Positions 53,543 through 62,757 of a DNA stretch of 64,000 nucleotides are shown piece after piece. A program made the position numbers and the translations under genes. Source of the DNA: Pararhizobium_B sp963760965 (GTDB lineage: Bacteria > Pseudomonadota > Alphaproteobacteria > Rhizobiales > Rhizobiaceae); contig CAVXEW010000008.1 of the NCBI GenBank assembly GCA_963760965.1, forward strand, positions 1 to 64,000. Reading direction: 5' to 3'. Position 1 is the first letter of the stretch, and every line of letters begins with the position of its first letter. The notes under the pieces are model-generated. The model ran no database searches, had not been told where the DNA came from, and worked only from the letters and a program-made list of their open reading frames with translations.

Positions 53543-53770
53543 GTGCCATTGCACGCCGGGCGGCGGCATGTGCAGCGGCTTCCTTCCGCCTCCCGCAGCG
53601 GTAGGGGGAGCCCCGGCACGCAGCTCGCGTACGTAAACGCATGCGAGCCGTCGGTCGGGACCAGGCAGGAGTTGCCCAAACCGGACCGCAGGCGCAAGAT
53701 GGGCCGGCGGGTAGCGTCCGGGACTTGCCTGGATGCCGACGGCGCAAGCTGCCCGGGACAGGCAACCGCG

Positions 53771-55198
53771 ATGTCGACGGAAATTGCCGAAGGACTTCTC
53801 GACGAGCGTCTCGCCGCGCTCGAGTTGGCGCGCGCATGGGCTCCGCGTGTGGTGTCGAAGCTCGAGAGTCACATGCGGACAGCCGATGACGAAGCGCTGT
53901 TCCGCATCAATCCCTGCAGCTTCTCGGCCGAGAAGGGGATTTCCGAGGCGGAGTCGGTCGATCTCTTTCTGCACGCATCGGCGCTCGGCCTTTTCGAGAT
54001 GAACTGGTTCCTCCTCTGCCCGCTCTGTTCCTGCGTGATCGACAGCTTTCGCACGTTGCGCAACCTCGACAGCCACTGCCGCTGCAAGACGTGCCACGTC
54101 GATTACCATGCGGCGCTCGACGATCAGATCGCTGTCGGTTTCACCGTGGCCCGGGACATCCGCAGGATCGCGTACCACGATCCGCAAGAGCTCCCGGCCG
54201 ACGACTACATCTTTCGCTACAGGTCGGCGATCGAAGGGCTCGTGCCGGACGGCACGCCGTTCACCGTCATCAAGCGGGCGATCGCGAAGGCGTTTTCCTA
54301 TCTGGAGCCCGGCGAGGAAACGAAGCTGGCCTTCGATGTCGAAGCCGGAGCCCTGCTCGGCACGAGCCCGGACGGCGACGCTGCCTTCTTTCTCCCGGTC
54401 GATCCGGCGCTTTCACCGCGGGAAAGGCACTACCGGATCGATTGCAGCGAGGATGCCTGCGACACGGCCGGCGAGCCCTTGGCACGAGGCCGGGTGAGGT
54501 TCGACATCACCAACAGGGGAAAGAAGCGGCTGGCCTTCTCGATCCTGCAGCTGCCCCCGGGCATCGACAAGCCGCCGCCGCTTCACTTTGCGCCGTTCCT
54601 CTCCGGCAAGCGTCTCCTGGCTACGCAGACGTTCCGCGACCTCTTTGGCTCCGAGCTCGCGAGCCAGGGTCTGAACATCAAGGACATCACGCTGCTCTTC
54701 ACCGACCTCAAGGGCTCGACCGCGCTTTACGAGCAGATCGGCGATCTCAACGCCTTTTCCCTGGTGCAGCAGCATTTCGACCGCCTGCGCGAGGTGACGG
54801 TGCGCAACGAGGGGGCGATCATCAAGACGATCGGCGACGCGGTCATGGCGGTGTTTCCCGACCCGGCTCATGCCGTCCGGGCCGCCCTCGCCATGCGAAG
54901 CGAGATCGGCGACGTCAATCGTGGCGGATCGGACAGGGCGCTGATCCTCAAGATCGGCCTGCACAAAGGCGCGGCGATCGCCGTGACGCTGAACGACCGG
55001 CTCGACTATTTCGGGCAGACCGTCAACATCGCGGCACGGGTTCAGCATCTCGCGGACGCTGACGAGATATACCTGAGCGAGGACGTCTACGCCTCCGAAG
55101 GAGTCAGCGAGCAGCTAAGACCTTTCCATGTCGAGGCGGAGACAGCCCGGCCAAGAGGCCTGGATCAGGAAATCCCCGTCTTTCGCGTTGCTCCGTAG
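53771..55198 (+). CDS. Class III adenylate/guanylate cyclase with Zn-ribbon N-terminal domain
   Basis: 475 residues from the ATG at 53771. The N-terminal 270 residues are of the DUF5939 type and hold a zinc ribbon, CPLCSCVID then CRCKTCHVDYH. The cyclase domain (about 310-460) has the first metal Asp in ITLLFTDLKGSTALYEQIGD and the second in IKTIGDAVMAVFPD, with the Lys of IIKTIGD typical of ATP use, and DYFGQTVNIAARVQ with the Asn and Arg of the transition-state pair. Product likely cAMP. A frame open farther upstream to 53492 covers the post-potD hairpin and lacks a ribosome site. Confidence 0.88.
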   Translation: MSTEIAEGLLDERLAALELARAWAPRVVSKLESHMRTADDEALFRINPCSFSAEKGISEAESVDLFLHASALGLFEMNWFLLCPLCSCVIDSFRTLRNLDSHCRCKTCHVDYHAALDDQIAVGFTVARDIRRIAYHDPQELPADDYIFRYRSAIEGLVPDGTPFTVIKRAIAKAFSYLEPGEETKLAFDVEAGALLGTSPDGDAAFFLPVDPALSPRERHYRIDCSEDACDTAGEPLARGRVRFDITNRGKKRLAFSILQLPPGIDKPPPLHFAPFLSGKRLLATQTFRDLFGSELASQGLNIKDITLLFTDLKGSTALYEQIGDLNAFSLVQQHFDRLREVTVRNEGAIIKTIGDAVMAVFPDPAHAVRAALAMRSEIGDVNRGGSDRALILKIGLHKGAAIAVTLNDRLDYFGQTVNIAARVQHLADADEIYLSEDVYASEGVSEQLRPFHVEAETARPRGLDQEIPVFRVAP

Positions 55199-55228
55199 TC
55201 GCGCGCCTCGTCCGCCGCGGCGGCACTC

Positions 55229-56095
55229 TCAGTCGTGAAGTTCGATGTCGAGGGCGATGTCCACGGCCGGCGCCGCCATCGTGATCTTCGACGTCGAGAT
55301 GTAGTCCACTCCCGTTTCCGCGACGGCTGCCACTGTGTCGAAGCCAATGCCGCCCGAGGCCTCGAGCCTCGCCGCTCCAGCCGTCGCCTCCACGGCACGG
55401 CGCAGGTCGCCGGGTGAAAAATTGTCGAGCAGGACGGCCTCCACGCCGGCATCGAGAGCCTCGCGCAACTGTTCGAACGTGTCGACCTCGATTTCGATCG
55501 CGACGAGATGGCCGGCGAAGGCGCGCGCCCGCTCGATCGCCTTCGCAATGCCGCCGCACACGGCGACGTGGTTGTCCTTGATGAGGATCGCATCATCGAG
55601 GCCAAAACGATGATTGTGTCCGCCGCCCATCCGGACTGCGTACTTCTGGGCCGCGCGAAGCCCGGGCACCGTCTTGCGCGTGCAGCATATCCGCGCGCGG
55701 GTATGCGCTATCCGGTCGACGAAGGCGGCGGTGTAGGTGCTGACGCCCGACAGATGGTTGAGGAAATTGAGAGCCACCCTTTCCGCCGAGAGTATGCCGC
55801 GAGCGCGCCCCGCAATCCGCGCGATCTCCGCGCCTTCCTCCAGGCGATCCCCGTCGGCGGAACGGGCCTCGAAGTCGATCGCCGGATCGAGCAGCCGGCA
55901 GGCGGCCTGCGCGAAACCCGTGCCACACAGCACGAGCGGCCCGCGTGCCACGATCGTGGCGGCTGCGGTGGCCTCGGCGGCGATGGTGGAGCAACTCGTG
56001 ATGTCGCCTGCCCGGCCGAGGTCCTCGGCCAGCGCCTGGCGCGCAGCCTCTTCGACCAGGAATCGCGGCAATTCTGGGAGAAACGGACTTGTCAT
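55229..56095 (-). CDS. nadC: Nicotinate-nucleotide diphosphorylase (quinolinate phosphoribosyltransferase)
   Basis: 288-residue type II phosphoribosyltransferase that makes nicotinate mononucleotide from quinolinate and PRPP. The active-site block RKTVPGLRAAQKYAVRMGGG, then HNHRFGLDDAILIKDNH, with Arg, Lys and His ligands, is intact. The N-terminal AEDLGRAGDITS and late EASGGIGFDTV are also typical. Start ATG 56095 with GAAGGA. nadA and nadB are not in the window. Convergent with the cyclase gene. Confidence 0.95.
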   Translation of the reverse strand: MTSPFLPELPRFLVEEAARQALAEDLGRAGDITSCSTIAAEATAAATIVARGPLVLCGTGFAQAACRLLDPAIDFEARSADGDRLEEGAEIARIAGRARGILSAERVALNFLNHLSGVSTYTAAFVDRIAHTRARICCTRKTVPGLRAAQKYAVRMGGGHNHRFGLDDAILIKDNHVAVCGGIAKAIERARAFAGHLVAIEIEVDTFEQLREALDAGVEAVLLDNFSPGDLRRAVEATAGAARLEASGGIGFDTVAAVAETGVDYISTSKITMAAPAVDIALDIELHD

Positions 56096-56285
56096 CGCGA
56101 TCCTTCGTGTTGACGGAGGTTGAAGCCGGCCTTGTACCGGACACAGGGACAGGCCGGCTCGGGAACTGCACGGCCCGGCGGAACAACGGTTGCGCCCGCC
56201 CATCGGGCGCCATCGTCACTGAGCTATCACAGTTCTTGCTTCGGCCAACGAAAAATCCGGGCCGCCCCAATTCGCCGAGGCCTGC

Positions 56286-57659
56286 TCACGACGGAGGCAC
56301 TGCATCGCGCACTTCCGCCAGCGTCTCCGGTTGCGGTTGTCCGCGGACATGATGGAGACCCCGGAAACGGGCACGCATCGACGCAGTGCGCCCGGCAACG
56401 GCCTCCGGCGCGTTTGCGCGCAGTCCCTCGGCGATGAGCGCCGCGAGTTCCGGTGCATCCGCCGGCGTGACGCCCCTGCGCACGAGTTCCGGCGTGCCGA
56501 TGCGCAGCCCGTTCATGTCGCCGGCGACGGGCGGGAGGGGAAGTCCGATGCCGCAAGCGAGGAAGCCGGCCTTCCTCAGCTTCCTCGACGCCGCTTGGCC
56601 GCCGCCGAAACCGGTGGCGTCGACGGCGAACTGGTGGGAACTGGTGAAGCCGCTTTCCGCGCCGAAGACAGGCAGCCCGAGTTTGGAGAGTTCGCCTGCC
56701 AGTTCCCGGGCAAGGTCGGTCATCGCCTGCGCGTAGCCACGTCCCAGATCGCGCCAGTCCAGCATGGTGATGGCGAGAGCTGCAGACTTGGCTGCATCGA
56801 AGTTCGCCGTCATCCCGGGGAACGCAATCCTGTCCAGCCGCTCGGCGATATCGGCGTCGTTCGTCACGATCAGGCCGCCGGGAGGACCCCCCAGGCTCTT
56901 GTAGGTGCTCATCGTCATGATGTGGGCACCTTCGGCCAGCGGATCCGGCCAGGCACCGCCCGCGATCATGCCGCACTGATGCGCGGCGTCGAACAGCACC
57001 GCCGCTTCGACCTCGTCGGCAATGCTCCGGATCTCGCGGATGGGGTGAGGGAACAGATTGAGGCTGCCGCCTATGGTGATGACCCTTGGCCGGACCTCGA
57101 GGGCCAGCCTGCGCAAGCCGTCGAGATCGACGGTATACCCGTTCGCGTCCACCGGCGCGGGATGCGTCTTCAGGCCATAGAGCCCGGCGCAGCCATCGGA
57201 ATGATGGGTGACATGGCCACCGATGGCGACCGACGGAGCGATGATGTCATCTCCCGGTCGCGCCAGCGCCATGAAGCCATAGAGGTTTGCCAGCGCACCC
57301 GATCCGACCCGGATCTCGGCATGCTTCGCCGAAAAGACCTCGGCGGCGAGTTCCGCGGCGATGACCTCGATCTCCTCGATGGCCTCGAGGCCCATCTCGT
57401 ACTTGTCCCCCGGATAGCCGAGCGACGGACGGCTTCCAAGTCCGCGAGATAGCACGGCCTCGGCGGCCGGGTTCATGACGTTGGTCGCCGGATTGAGATT
57501 GAAGCACTCTTCGTCGTGTATCTGCAGGTTTCGCCGGACCAGTGCTTCTATCCGCTCTTCAATCTCGTCGGAATCGGCGCCGGCGGTTCTCCCGGCGACC
57601 GTCCGGACGAGGGCCTCGCATTTCGCGGGCACCCATGTGCGGCGGGCGAGTTGGCTCAT
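56286..57659 (-). CDS. Serine hydroxymethyltransferase-like PLP enzyme
   Basis: 457 residues of the aspartate-aminotransferase fold, closest to GlyA/SHMT. It has NLNPATNVMNPAAEAVLSRG and GYPGDKYEMGLEAIEEIEVI (SHMT N-terminal pattern), then VRVGSGALANLYGF-like sequence at the cofactor site, VLFDAAHQCGMIAGG with the Asp that holds the pyridine nitrogen, and TMSTYKSLGGPPGG with the Schiff-base Lys. In housekeeping SHMT that site reads TTHKTLRGPRGG; the Ser-Thr-Tyr-Lys version suggests a paralogue with another amino acid or aldehyde, for example alpha-methylserine or a threonine-type aldol cleavage. No partner enzyme is adjacent, although folD lies 4 kb away. Confidence 0.85.
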   Translation of the reverse strand: MSQLARRTWVPAKCEALVRTVAGRTAGADSDEIEERIEALVRRNLQIHDEECFNLNPATNVMNPAAEAVLSRGLGSRPSLGYPGDKYEMGLEAIEEIEVIAAELAAEVFSAKHAEIRVGSGALANLYGFMALARPGDDIIAPSVAIGGHVTHHSDGCAGLYGLKTHPAPVDANGYTVDLDGLRRLALEVRPRVITIGGSLNLFPHPIREIRSIADEVEAAVLFDAAHQCGMIAGGAWPDPLAEGAHIMTMSTYKSLGGPPGGLIVTNDADIAERLDRIAFPGMTANFDAAKSAALAITMLDWRDLGRGYAQAMTDLARELAGELSKLGLPVFGAESGFTSSHQFAVDATGFGGGQAASRKLRKAGFLACGIGLPLPPVAGDMNGLRIGTPELVRRGVTPADAPELAALIAEGLRANAPEAVAGRTASMRARFRGLHHVRGQPQPETLAEVRDAVPPS

Positions 57660-57774
57660 GGCGTTCTCCTTTGGCGCACGCAGAAGACCAGCAATTCGTC
57701 GCCGAGACAAATCGAAACCTTCTCCGGTCGACGAAAGCCCGCCGGAAGGCCGTCCGGATCGGCATGCGGAGAGC

Positions 57775-58287
57775 TCAGGACGGGCGTTCGGGCCTCAGCA
57801 TGCGCACCAGTATGTCGCTCTTGGCGACGAAGTGCTGCCAGAGTGCCGCAAGCGCGTGGAGCGTAACGAACACGATGATCACGGGCTTGCCGAGTTCGTG
57901 CAGTTCGCCGAGCTGGCGCAGGCCCAGATACCACGCGGCGATACCCGTGATCGGCATTCCGAATATGACGAGATAGAGCACGGCATGCGCGGCTGTCGCG
58001 GTCCATCTCAGCATCCGGTTCTCGTCAGCCGGAAGCAGAGGAACACCGTGCACGAAACGGATGGCCAGCCGCCAGATTGCGAGAACGAGAACCGCGATGC
58101 CCAGATAGACATGGATGCGGGCGTTGAACAGGTCCGCCGCGGCTGGTTCCACGGACCGGCGGAACGCGCGGTAGGCGGGCTTGATCTCTTCGCCGAAGAT
58201 GACCTGGAAGATCACGAGCGCGGCAATGACCCAGTGGAGCAGGATCTGCATGCCCGTGTAGCCTGACGGCGCCGATTTCGTTTTCAT
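57775..58287 (-). CDS. Cytochrome b561-family protein
   Basis: 170-residue membrane protein with four helices. Likely heme histidines: HWVIAALVIFQ (helix 1), ARIHVYLGIAVLVL (helix 2), ATAAHAVLYLVIF (helix 3) and VTLHALAALWQHFV (helix 4), the b561/YodB pattern of a quinol-linked diheme protein. The ATG at 58287 was chosen because the earlier part of the frame is polar, unlike this family. It may pass electrons between quinol and oxygen species in the membrane. Confidence 0.88.
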   Translation of the reverse strand: MKTKSAPSGYTGMQILLHWVIAALVIFQVIFGEEIKPAYRAFRRSVEPAAADLFNARIHVYLGIAVLVLAIWRLAIRFVHGVPLLPADENRMLRWTATAAHAVLYLVIFGMPITGIAAWYLGLRQLGELHELGKPVIIVFVTLHALAALWQHFVAKSDILVRMLRPERPS

Positions 58288-58521
58288 GTCGAAACCCTGG
58301 TTTTGGATGATTGACGAGAGGCGAGGCCGAAGCTTCGATCTCACCCGCAAACCCGTCTCATGCTCCGGACCGGCCGACTGCCCGCACCTCGGCCCTGCCC
58401 ATCCCGCCCGGCAATCGAGATTCAAATCTCCATTCGCAAGGCGCGGCGGCATCAACCGCGCCGGTCGATGCGGACGAGGCCGCCTGCACGGAACCTTCCG
58501 CGCATCCCGGCATCGGCAGCA

Positions 58522-58827
58522 TCACGCAGCCGCCTCGGCCAGGCAGTCCGGTGGAACGCTCGACCGGATGAACCGGGCGCCCGGGACGGCGGGCGCATGG
58601 GGCTTCTCCCTTGTCATTTCGTCGTAGGTCTGTGTCCGGTGCTCGCCCCTTATCTCCACGATCGCGAAGGAGGGCCCGAAGGCGTCCATTCCAAAGCCCG
58701 CGGCACGGTCGAAGTCCTCGAACGCCAGAATCGACGGCGCGCAGTCGTCGCTCGGCGGCGGAACGCGAATGCCGTTCGACAGGATGCGCGCCAGGTCATC
58801 GCGCGAACTCGCGTGATAGAGAACCAT
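58522..58827 (-). CDS. Small ADP-ribosyltransferase-fold-like protein
   Basis: 101 residues with a well-placed GGAGA ribosome site. The start MVLYHASSRDDLARILSNGI recalls the Y-H-G/A-T/S...I...G-I pattern of the PARP/ART fold, found in RNA 2'-phosphotransferase (Tpt1) and toxin-type ADP-ribosyltransferases. It is followed by FGPSFAIVEI, which looks like a later strand of that fold. It lacks enough length for a full enzyme of these classes. No antitoxin-like gene is next to it. Function not assigned. Confidence 0.55.
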   Translation of the reverse strand: MVLYHASSRDDLARILSNGIRVPPPSDDCAPSILAFEDFDRAAGFGMDAFGPSFAIVEIRGEHRTQTYDEMTREKPHAPAVPGARFIRSSVPPDCLAEAAA

Positions 58828-59042
58828 CGCCGTCTCCTTCCATTGCGGAGAAATCGCCTGATCTGTCCGAATCGCTTGGGTCGCGCAGTTCTACCGCAGC
58901 GCAATATAAGCGATGTGACGACAAAATCCACGGGATTCAGGTTGACGTGCGCAGAGACGCCGACGGACCGAAACAACCGGCGCTCCCGACGCATTCGAGG
59001 CTAGCCGGCGGCGGCATCGATTTCCCGGCTTCGCCGTGGCCG

Positions 59043-61334
59043 CTATTTCTCCTTCAGGGCCTTCGCAAGGGCCGCGCCCAGCGCTCCTCCGGCCTCCTTC
59101 TTTCTTCCCGCGTCACGATTCGCCCGCCTCGCTGTCCGGGCATCGTCCCGGCCGCCGCCCGCGCCCGTCCCTGCGTCCTTGCGCATCGACAGGCCGATCC
59201 GCTTTCGCCTGGTGTCGACGTCGACGACGCGGACCTTCACGACGTCGCCGGCCTTGACCACTTCGTGCGCATCCTTCACGAAGCGGTCCGCGAGTTGCGA
59301 GACGTGCACCAGCCCGTCCTGATGCACTCCGACGTCGACGAACGCGCCGAAAGCGGCGACATTGGTCACGGTGCCTTCCAGCTCCATCCCCGGCTTCAGG
59401 TCCCTGATGTCGTTCACGCCCTCCGCGAAGGTCGCCGTCCTGAAAGCGGGCCGGGGGTCCCGGCCGGGCTTCTCCAGCTCCGAAATAATGTCGCGGACGG
59501 TGGGCAGACCGAAGCGGTCATCGACGAAGACCCGCGGATCCAGGGCCTTGAGAGATGCGCTGTCGGCCATCAGGCTGCGGACATCGCGGCCGCAGGCGGC
59601 GACGATCTTGCGTGCGACGCCATAGGCTTCCGGATGCACCGCCGAGGCGTCCAGCGGCTCGGTCCCGTCGCGGATGCGCAGGAACCCGGCGGATTGCTCG
59701 AAGGTCCGCTGGCCGAGCCGCGCCACGTCGAGCAATTGCCGGCGCGACGAGAAGGGTCCGTTGAGGTTCCGATGCAGCACGATTGCCTCGGCGATCGAGG
59801 CGCCGAGACCCGAGACGCGGGCAAGCAGCGGTGCCGAGGCCGTGTTCAGATCGACGCCGACCGCATTCACCGCGTCCTCCACCACCGCATCGAGGGATCT
59901 TGCCAGCCGGTACTGGTCCACGTCGTGCTGATATTGTCCGACACCGATCGCTTTCGGCTCGATCTTGACCAGCTCCGCCAGCGGATCCTGGAGCCGGCGG
60001 GCGATCGACACGGCGCCGCGCAGGGATACGTCAAGGTCCGGGAACTCGCTGGCCGCCGTTTCCGAGGCCGAATATACGGAGGCGCCCGCCTCCGAGACGA
60101 CGACTTTCAGCGGCTTCGGCGACGGCATGTGCCCCAGCATGTCGGCGACGAGCTTCTCCGTTTCGCGGCTGCCGGTGCCGTTGCCGATCGCGACCAGTTC
60201 CACCTTGTGCTCGCGGATCAGCGACGCGAGTTGCGCCTGCGTGCCCTTGACGTCGTTGCGCGGCGGAAACGGATAGACCGTCGTCGCCGCGCAAAGCTTG
60301 CCGGTGCCGTCGACGACGGCGACCTTGACGCCCGTGCGGATGCCGGGATCGAGCCCCATCGTCGGCCGCGTCCCGGCAGGGGCCGCAAGCAGCAGGTTCT
60401 TCAGGTTGCGCGCGAAGACCTGGATCGCATCCTCTTCGGCCCGCTCGCGCAGGTCGCGCATCAGGTCCAGCGACAGGTGGAGCGAAAGCTTGACACGCCA
60501 CGCCCATCCGGCGACCTCCATGAGCCAGCGGTCGCCCGGAAGCTCGCTCCCTATTCCGTACGCCTGCGCCACCATCCGCACGACCGGCTGGACGGGCGTG
60601 GAACTGTCCCCATCGACCTCGATGGCGAGAGAAAGCACTTCCTCGTTCCGCCCCCGCAGCATGGCCAGCGCCCTGTGGCCCGGCACGGCCGCCCAGCGTT
60701 CGGAATGGTCGAAATAGTCGGCGAACTTGGCGCCCGCCTCTTCCTTGCCCTCGATCACATGCGATCTCAGCACCGCATGCCGGTGCATGTGGGATCGAAG
60801 ACGGCCGATCAGTTCGGCGTTTTCGGAGAACTGCTCGCCCAGGATGTCTCGAGCTCCGTCGAGGGCCGACTTCACGTCGGGGACGTCATCCGACAGGAAC
60901 TGCCGGGCCAGTGCTGCCGGATCCGCCCTCCGGTCGGCAAGAATGCCGTCAGCGAGCGGCCCCAGGCCACGCTCGCGTGCGATCTGCGCCCGGGTCCGGC
61001 GCTTTGGCTTGTAGGGCAGGTAGATGTCTTCGAGTTCGGCCTTTGTCGTGGCGGCGGCGATTCTTGCCTCCAGATCCTCCGTCAGCTTGCCCTGCTCGCG
61101 AATCGAACTTGCGACGGCGTCCCGCCTCTGGGCGAGTTCGCGCAGATAGGCCAGGCGCTCCGAGAGGAGGCGCAGCTGTACGTCGTCGAGGCCCCCCGTC
61201 ATCTCCTTGCGGTAGCGCGCGATGAAGGGAACCGTTGAACCCGCGTCGAGCAGCCCGACGGCCGCTTCGACCTGCTTCCGGCTCGCGCCGATCTCGCCGG
61301 CGATGGTTTCTGCGATCTGCTTCAATTCCGTCAT
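59043..61334 (-). CDS. tex: Tex-family transcription accessory protein (S1 domain)
   Basis: 763 residues, the usual length. N-terminal Tex helical region (KQVEAAVGLLDAGSTVPFIA, RYRKEMTGGL), YqgF/RNase H-like domain (MGLDPGIRTGVKVAVVDGTG), helix-hairpin-helix region (NTASAPLLARVSGLGASIAE), and a C-terminal S1 domain (GTVTNVAAFGAFVDVGVHQD to GLVHVSQLADRF), followed by a basic Gly/Ala/Lys-rich tail. It binds nucleic acids and affects transcription and translation fidelity. A longer open frame upstream of the ATG 61334 has no family sequence. Transcribed away from folD. Confidence 0.96.
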   Translation of the reverse strand: MTELKQIAETIAGEIGASRKQVEAAVGLLDAGSTVPFIARYRKEMTGGLDDVQLRLLSERLAYLRELAQRRDAVASSIREQGKLTEDLEARIAAATTKAELEDIYLPYKPKRRTRAQIARERGLGPLADGILADRRADPAALARQFLSDDVPDVKSALDGARDILGEQFSENAELIGRLRSHMHRHAVLRSHVIEGKEEAGAKFADYFDHSERWAAVPGHRALAMLRGRNEEVLSLAIEVDGDSSTPVQPVVRMVAQAYGIGSELPGDRWLMEVAGWAWRVKLSLHLSLDLMRDLRERAEEDAIQVFARNLKNLLLAAPAGTRPTMGLDPGIRTGVKVAVVDGTGKLCAATTVYPFPPRNDVKGTQAQLASLIREHKVELVAIGNGTGSRETEKLVADMLGHMPSPKPLKVVVSEAGASVYSASETAASEFPDLDVSLRGAVSIARRLQDPLAELVKIEPKAIGVGQYQHDVDQYRLARSLDAVVEDAVNAVGVDLNTASAPLLARVSGLGASIAEAIVLHRNLNGPFSSRRQLLDVARLGQRTFEQSAGFLRIRDGTEPLDASAVHPEAYGVARKIVAACGRDVRSLMADSASLKALDPRVFVDDRFGLPTVRDIISELEKPGRDPRPAFRTATFAEGVNDIRDLKPGMELEGTVTNVAAFGAFVDVGVHQDGLVHVSQLADRFVKDAHEVVKAGDVVKVRVVDVDTRRKRIGLSMRKDAGTGAGGGRDDARTARRANRDAGRKKEAGGALGAALAKALKEK

Positions 61335-61639
61335 GATGCCTGTTCCGGGCCCGGGAAGGTCGAGGCCGCGACAATAGTGCCGCCGGCCGAGCCGGGCCAC
61401 TGTTCCCTTGCCGCATGAACAGGGAATTTTGATGGTACCGGCCTTTGGCCCAGTCGCCGGCACCCTCCCCTTGCATCGGCCGCAGCACATCGACTTGCGC
61501 TGGCTCGTTTGTCGCCAGAATGTCGCCAACGGACACGCGCCGTTTCGCGCTATCGGCGATTTTCGCCTCGAGGGCCCGACCTCGCTCGATCCGCAAGCTG
61601 CGCGAGACGGCCGAAATATCCCAAGGCAAGGAGCTCGCA
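61335..61639. other. tex/folD divergent intergenic region
   Basis: No gene in these 305 bases. A short dyad CTGTTC-N11-GAACAG occurs at 61400-61422, nearer the tex side. AAGGCAAGGAG just before the folD ATG is its ribosome site. I looked for a riboswitch-like core and saw none. Confidence 0.5.
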
Positions 61640-62539
61640 ATGACCGCAGAAATCATCGACGGAAAGCGCCTGGCCGCCGACATGATGCGCCAGCTTCGCG
61701 GCGAACTGGCGAGCCTTCCAAGACGCCCGGGACTCGCGGTGATCCTGGTCGGCGACGATCCGGCCAGCCACCTTTATGTCGGCAGCAAGACCCGCGCGGC
61801 ATCGGAGCTGGACATTCGCGGCGAGGTCCGTGCCTTTGCCGATGCGACGCCGGAAGCGGACATCCTGGCGGAGATCGCCGACCTCAATGGGCGCGACGAC
61901 ATCGACGGCATCCTGATCCAGCTGCCGCTACCTGCTCACATCAATACGCTGCGCGTCATGGCGGCGGTAGATCCGGCGAAGGACGTCGACGGGCTCCACG
62001 CACTCAATGCCGGCCTGCTTTCCCAGGGCAGCGAAGGGCTCATCCCGTGCACGCCGCTCGGCTGCCTGAAGATCATCAAGTCGGTGATCCCGGACCTCAC
62101 CGGCGCCCATGCCGTCGTCATCGGCAGTTCGAACATCGTCGGAAAGCCCATGGCCTCGCTCCTGCTTTCCGAGCGCGCCACGGTCACGCAGGCCCATGTC
62201 CACACGCGCGACACTCCGTTCGTCTGCCGCGGCGCCGACGTACTCGTATCGGCCGTTGGCAAGCCGGGCCTCGTAAGGGCGAACTGGGTGAAGCCGCGAG
62301 CCATTGTCGTCGACGTGGGCACCACTCGGATGCCCCGGCCCGAAGGCGGCTACCGCGTCGTCGGCGACGTTGCCAGCGAGGTCCGGGAGGTCGCCGGGGC
62401 CATGACGCCGGTGCCGGGCGGCGTCGGACCGATGACGATCGCCTGCCTGATGGAGAACACCGTTCGCGCCGCGCGCCGGCGGCTTGCCGCCGGGGACGCC
62501 TTGCCGAGCGTGCGGGAGGGCACCCGTCCTCCCGCCTAG
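61640..62539 (+). CDS. folD: Bifunctional methylene-THF dehydrogenase/cyclohydrolase FolD
   Basis: 299 residues. It converts 5,10-methylene-THF to 10-formyl-THF in two steps. The Tyr-x-x-x-Lys pair (YVGSKTRAA) is near residue 50, and QLPLPAHI, DVDGLHALNAG and IPCTPLGCLKIIK follow. The Rossmann site is VVIGSSNIVGKPMASLLLSE and the C-terminal folate site is PVPGGVGPMTIACLMENTV. All key residues are present. Monocistronic and divergent from tex. Confidence 0.96.
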   Translation: MTAEIIDGKRLAADMMRQLRGELASLPRRPGLAVILVGDDPASHLYVGSKTRAASELDIRGEVRAFADATPEADILAEIADLNGRDDIDGILIQLPLPAHINTLRVMAAVDPAKDVDGLHALNAGLLSQGSEGLIPCTPLGCLKIIKSVIPDLTGAHAVVIGSSNIVGKPMASLLLSERATVTQAHVHTRDTPFVCRGADVLVSAVGKPGLVRANWVKPRAIVVDVGTTRMPRPEGGYRVVGDVASEVREVAGAMTPVPGGVGPMTIACLMENTVRAARRRLAAGDALPSVREGTRPPA

Positions 62540-62757
62540 CCTAGCCTGTCTTGCCTCGCCGCTTCCCGGAGGCAGCGCAGCCCGCGCTTCGCAAGTGCTG
62601 GCGTTGCTCCGGCAAGAATTTGCAGGCGGCCCGGGCAGTCACCGCCGGTTAGGTCTTTGCTAACCTTCTGCCGACGCCCGCCTCCGGTTGGCTTGCTCCG
62701 CATCCCGATGTCCGGATACGTGAAGGAAGCGGGCGGTTCGCGCCACGGGGGGAAGGC

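Noticed and set aside
58611..61238. An 875-codon plus-strand frame opposite tex
   Set aside because: It mirrors tex, which has full family features; no start signal or domain on the plus strand.
61335..61639. Riboswitch upstream of folD
   Set aside because: No conserved core (SAM-II, glycine or THF type) could be recognised; only a short dyad is present.
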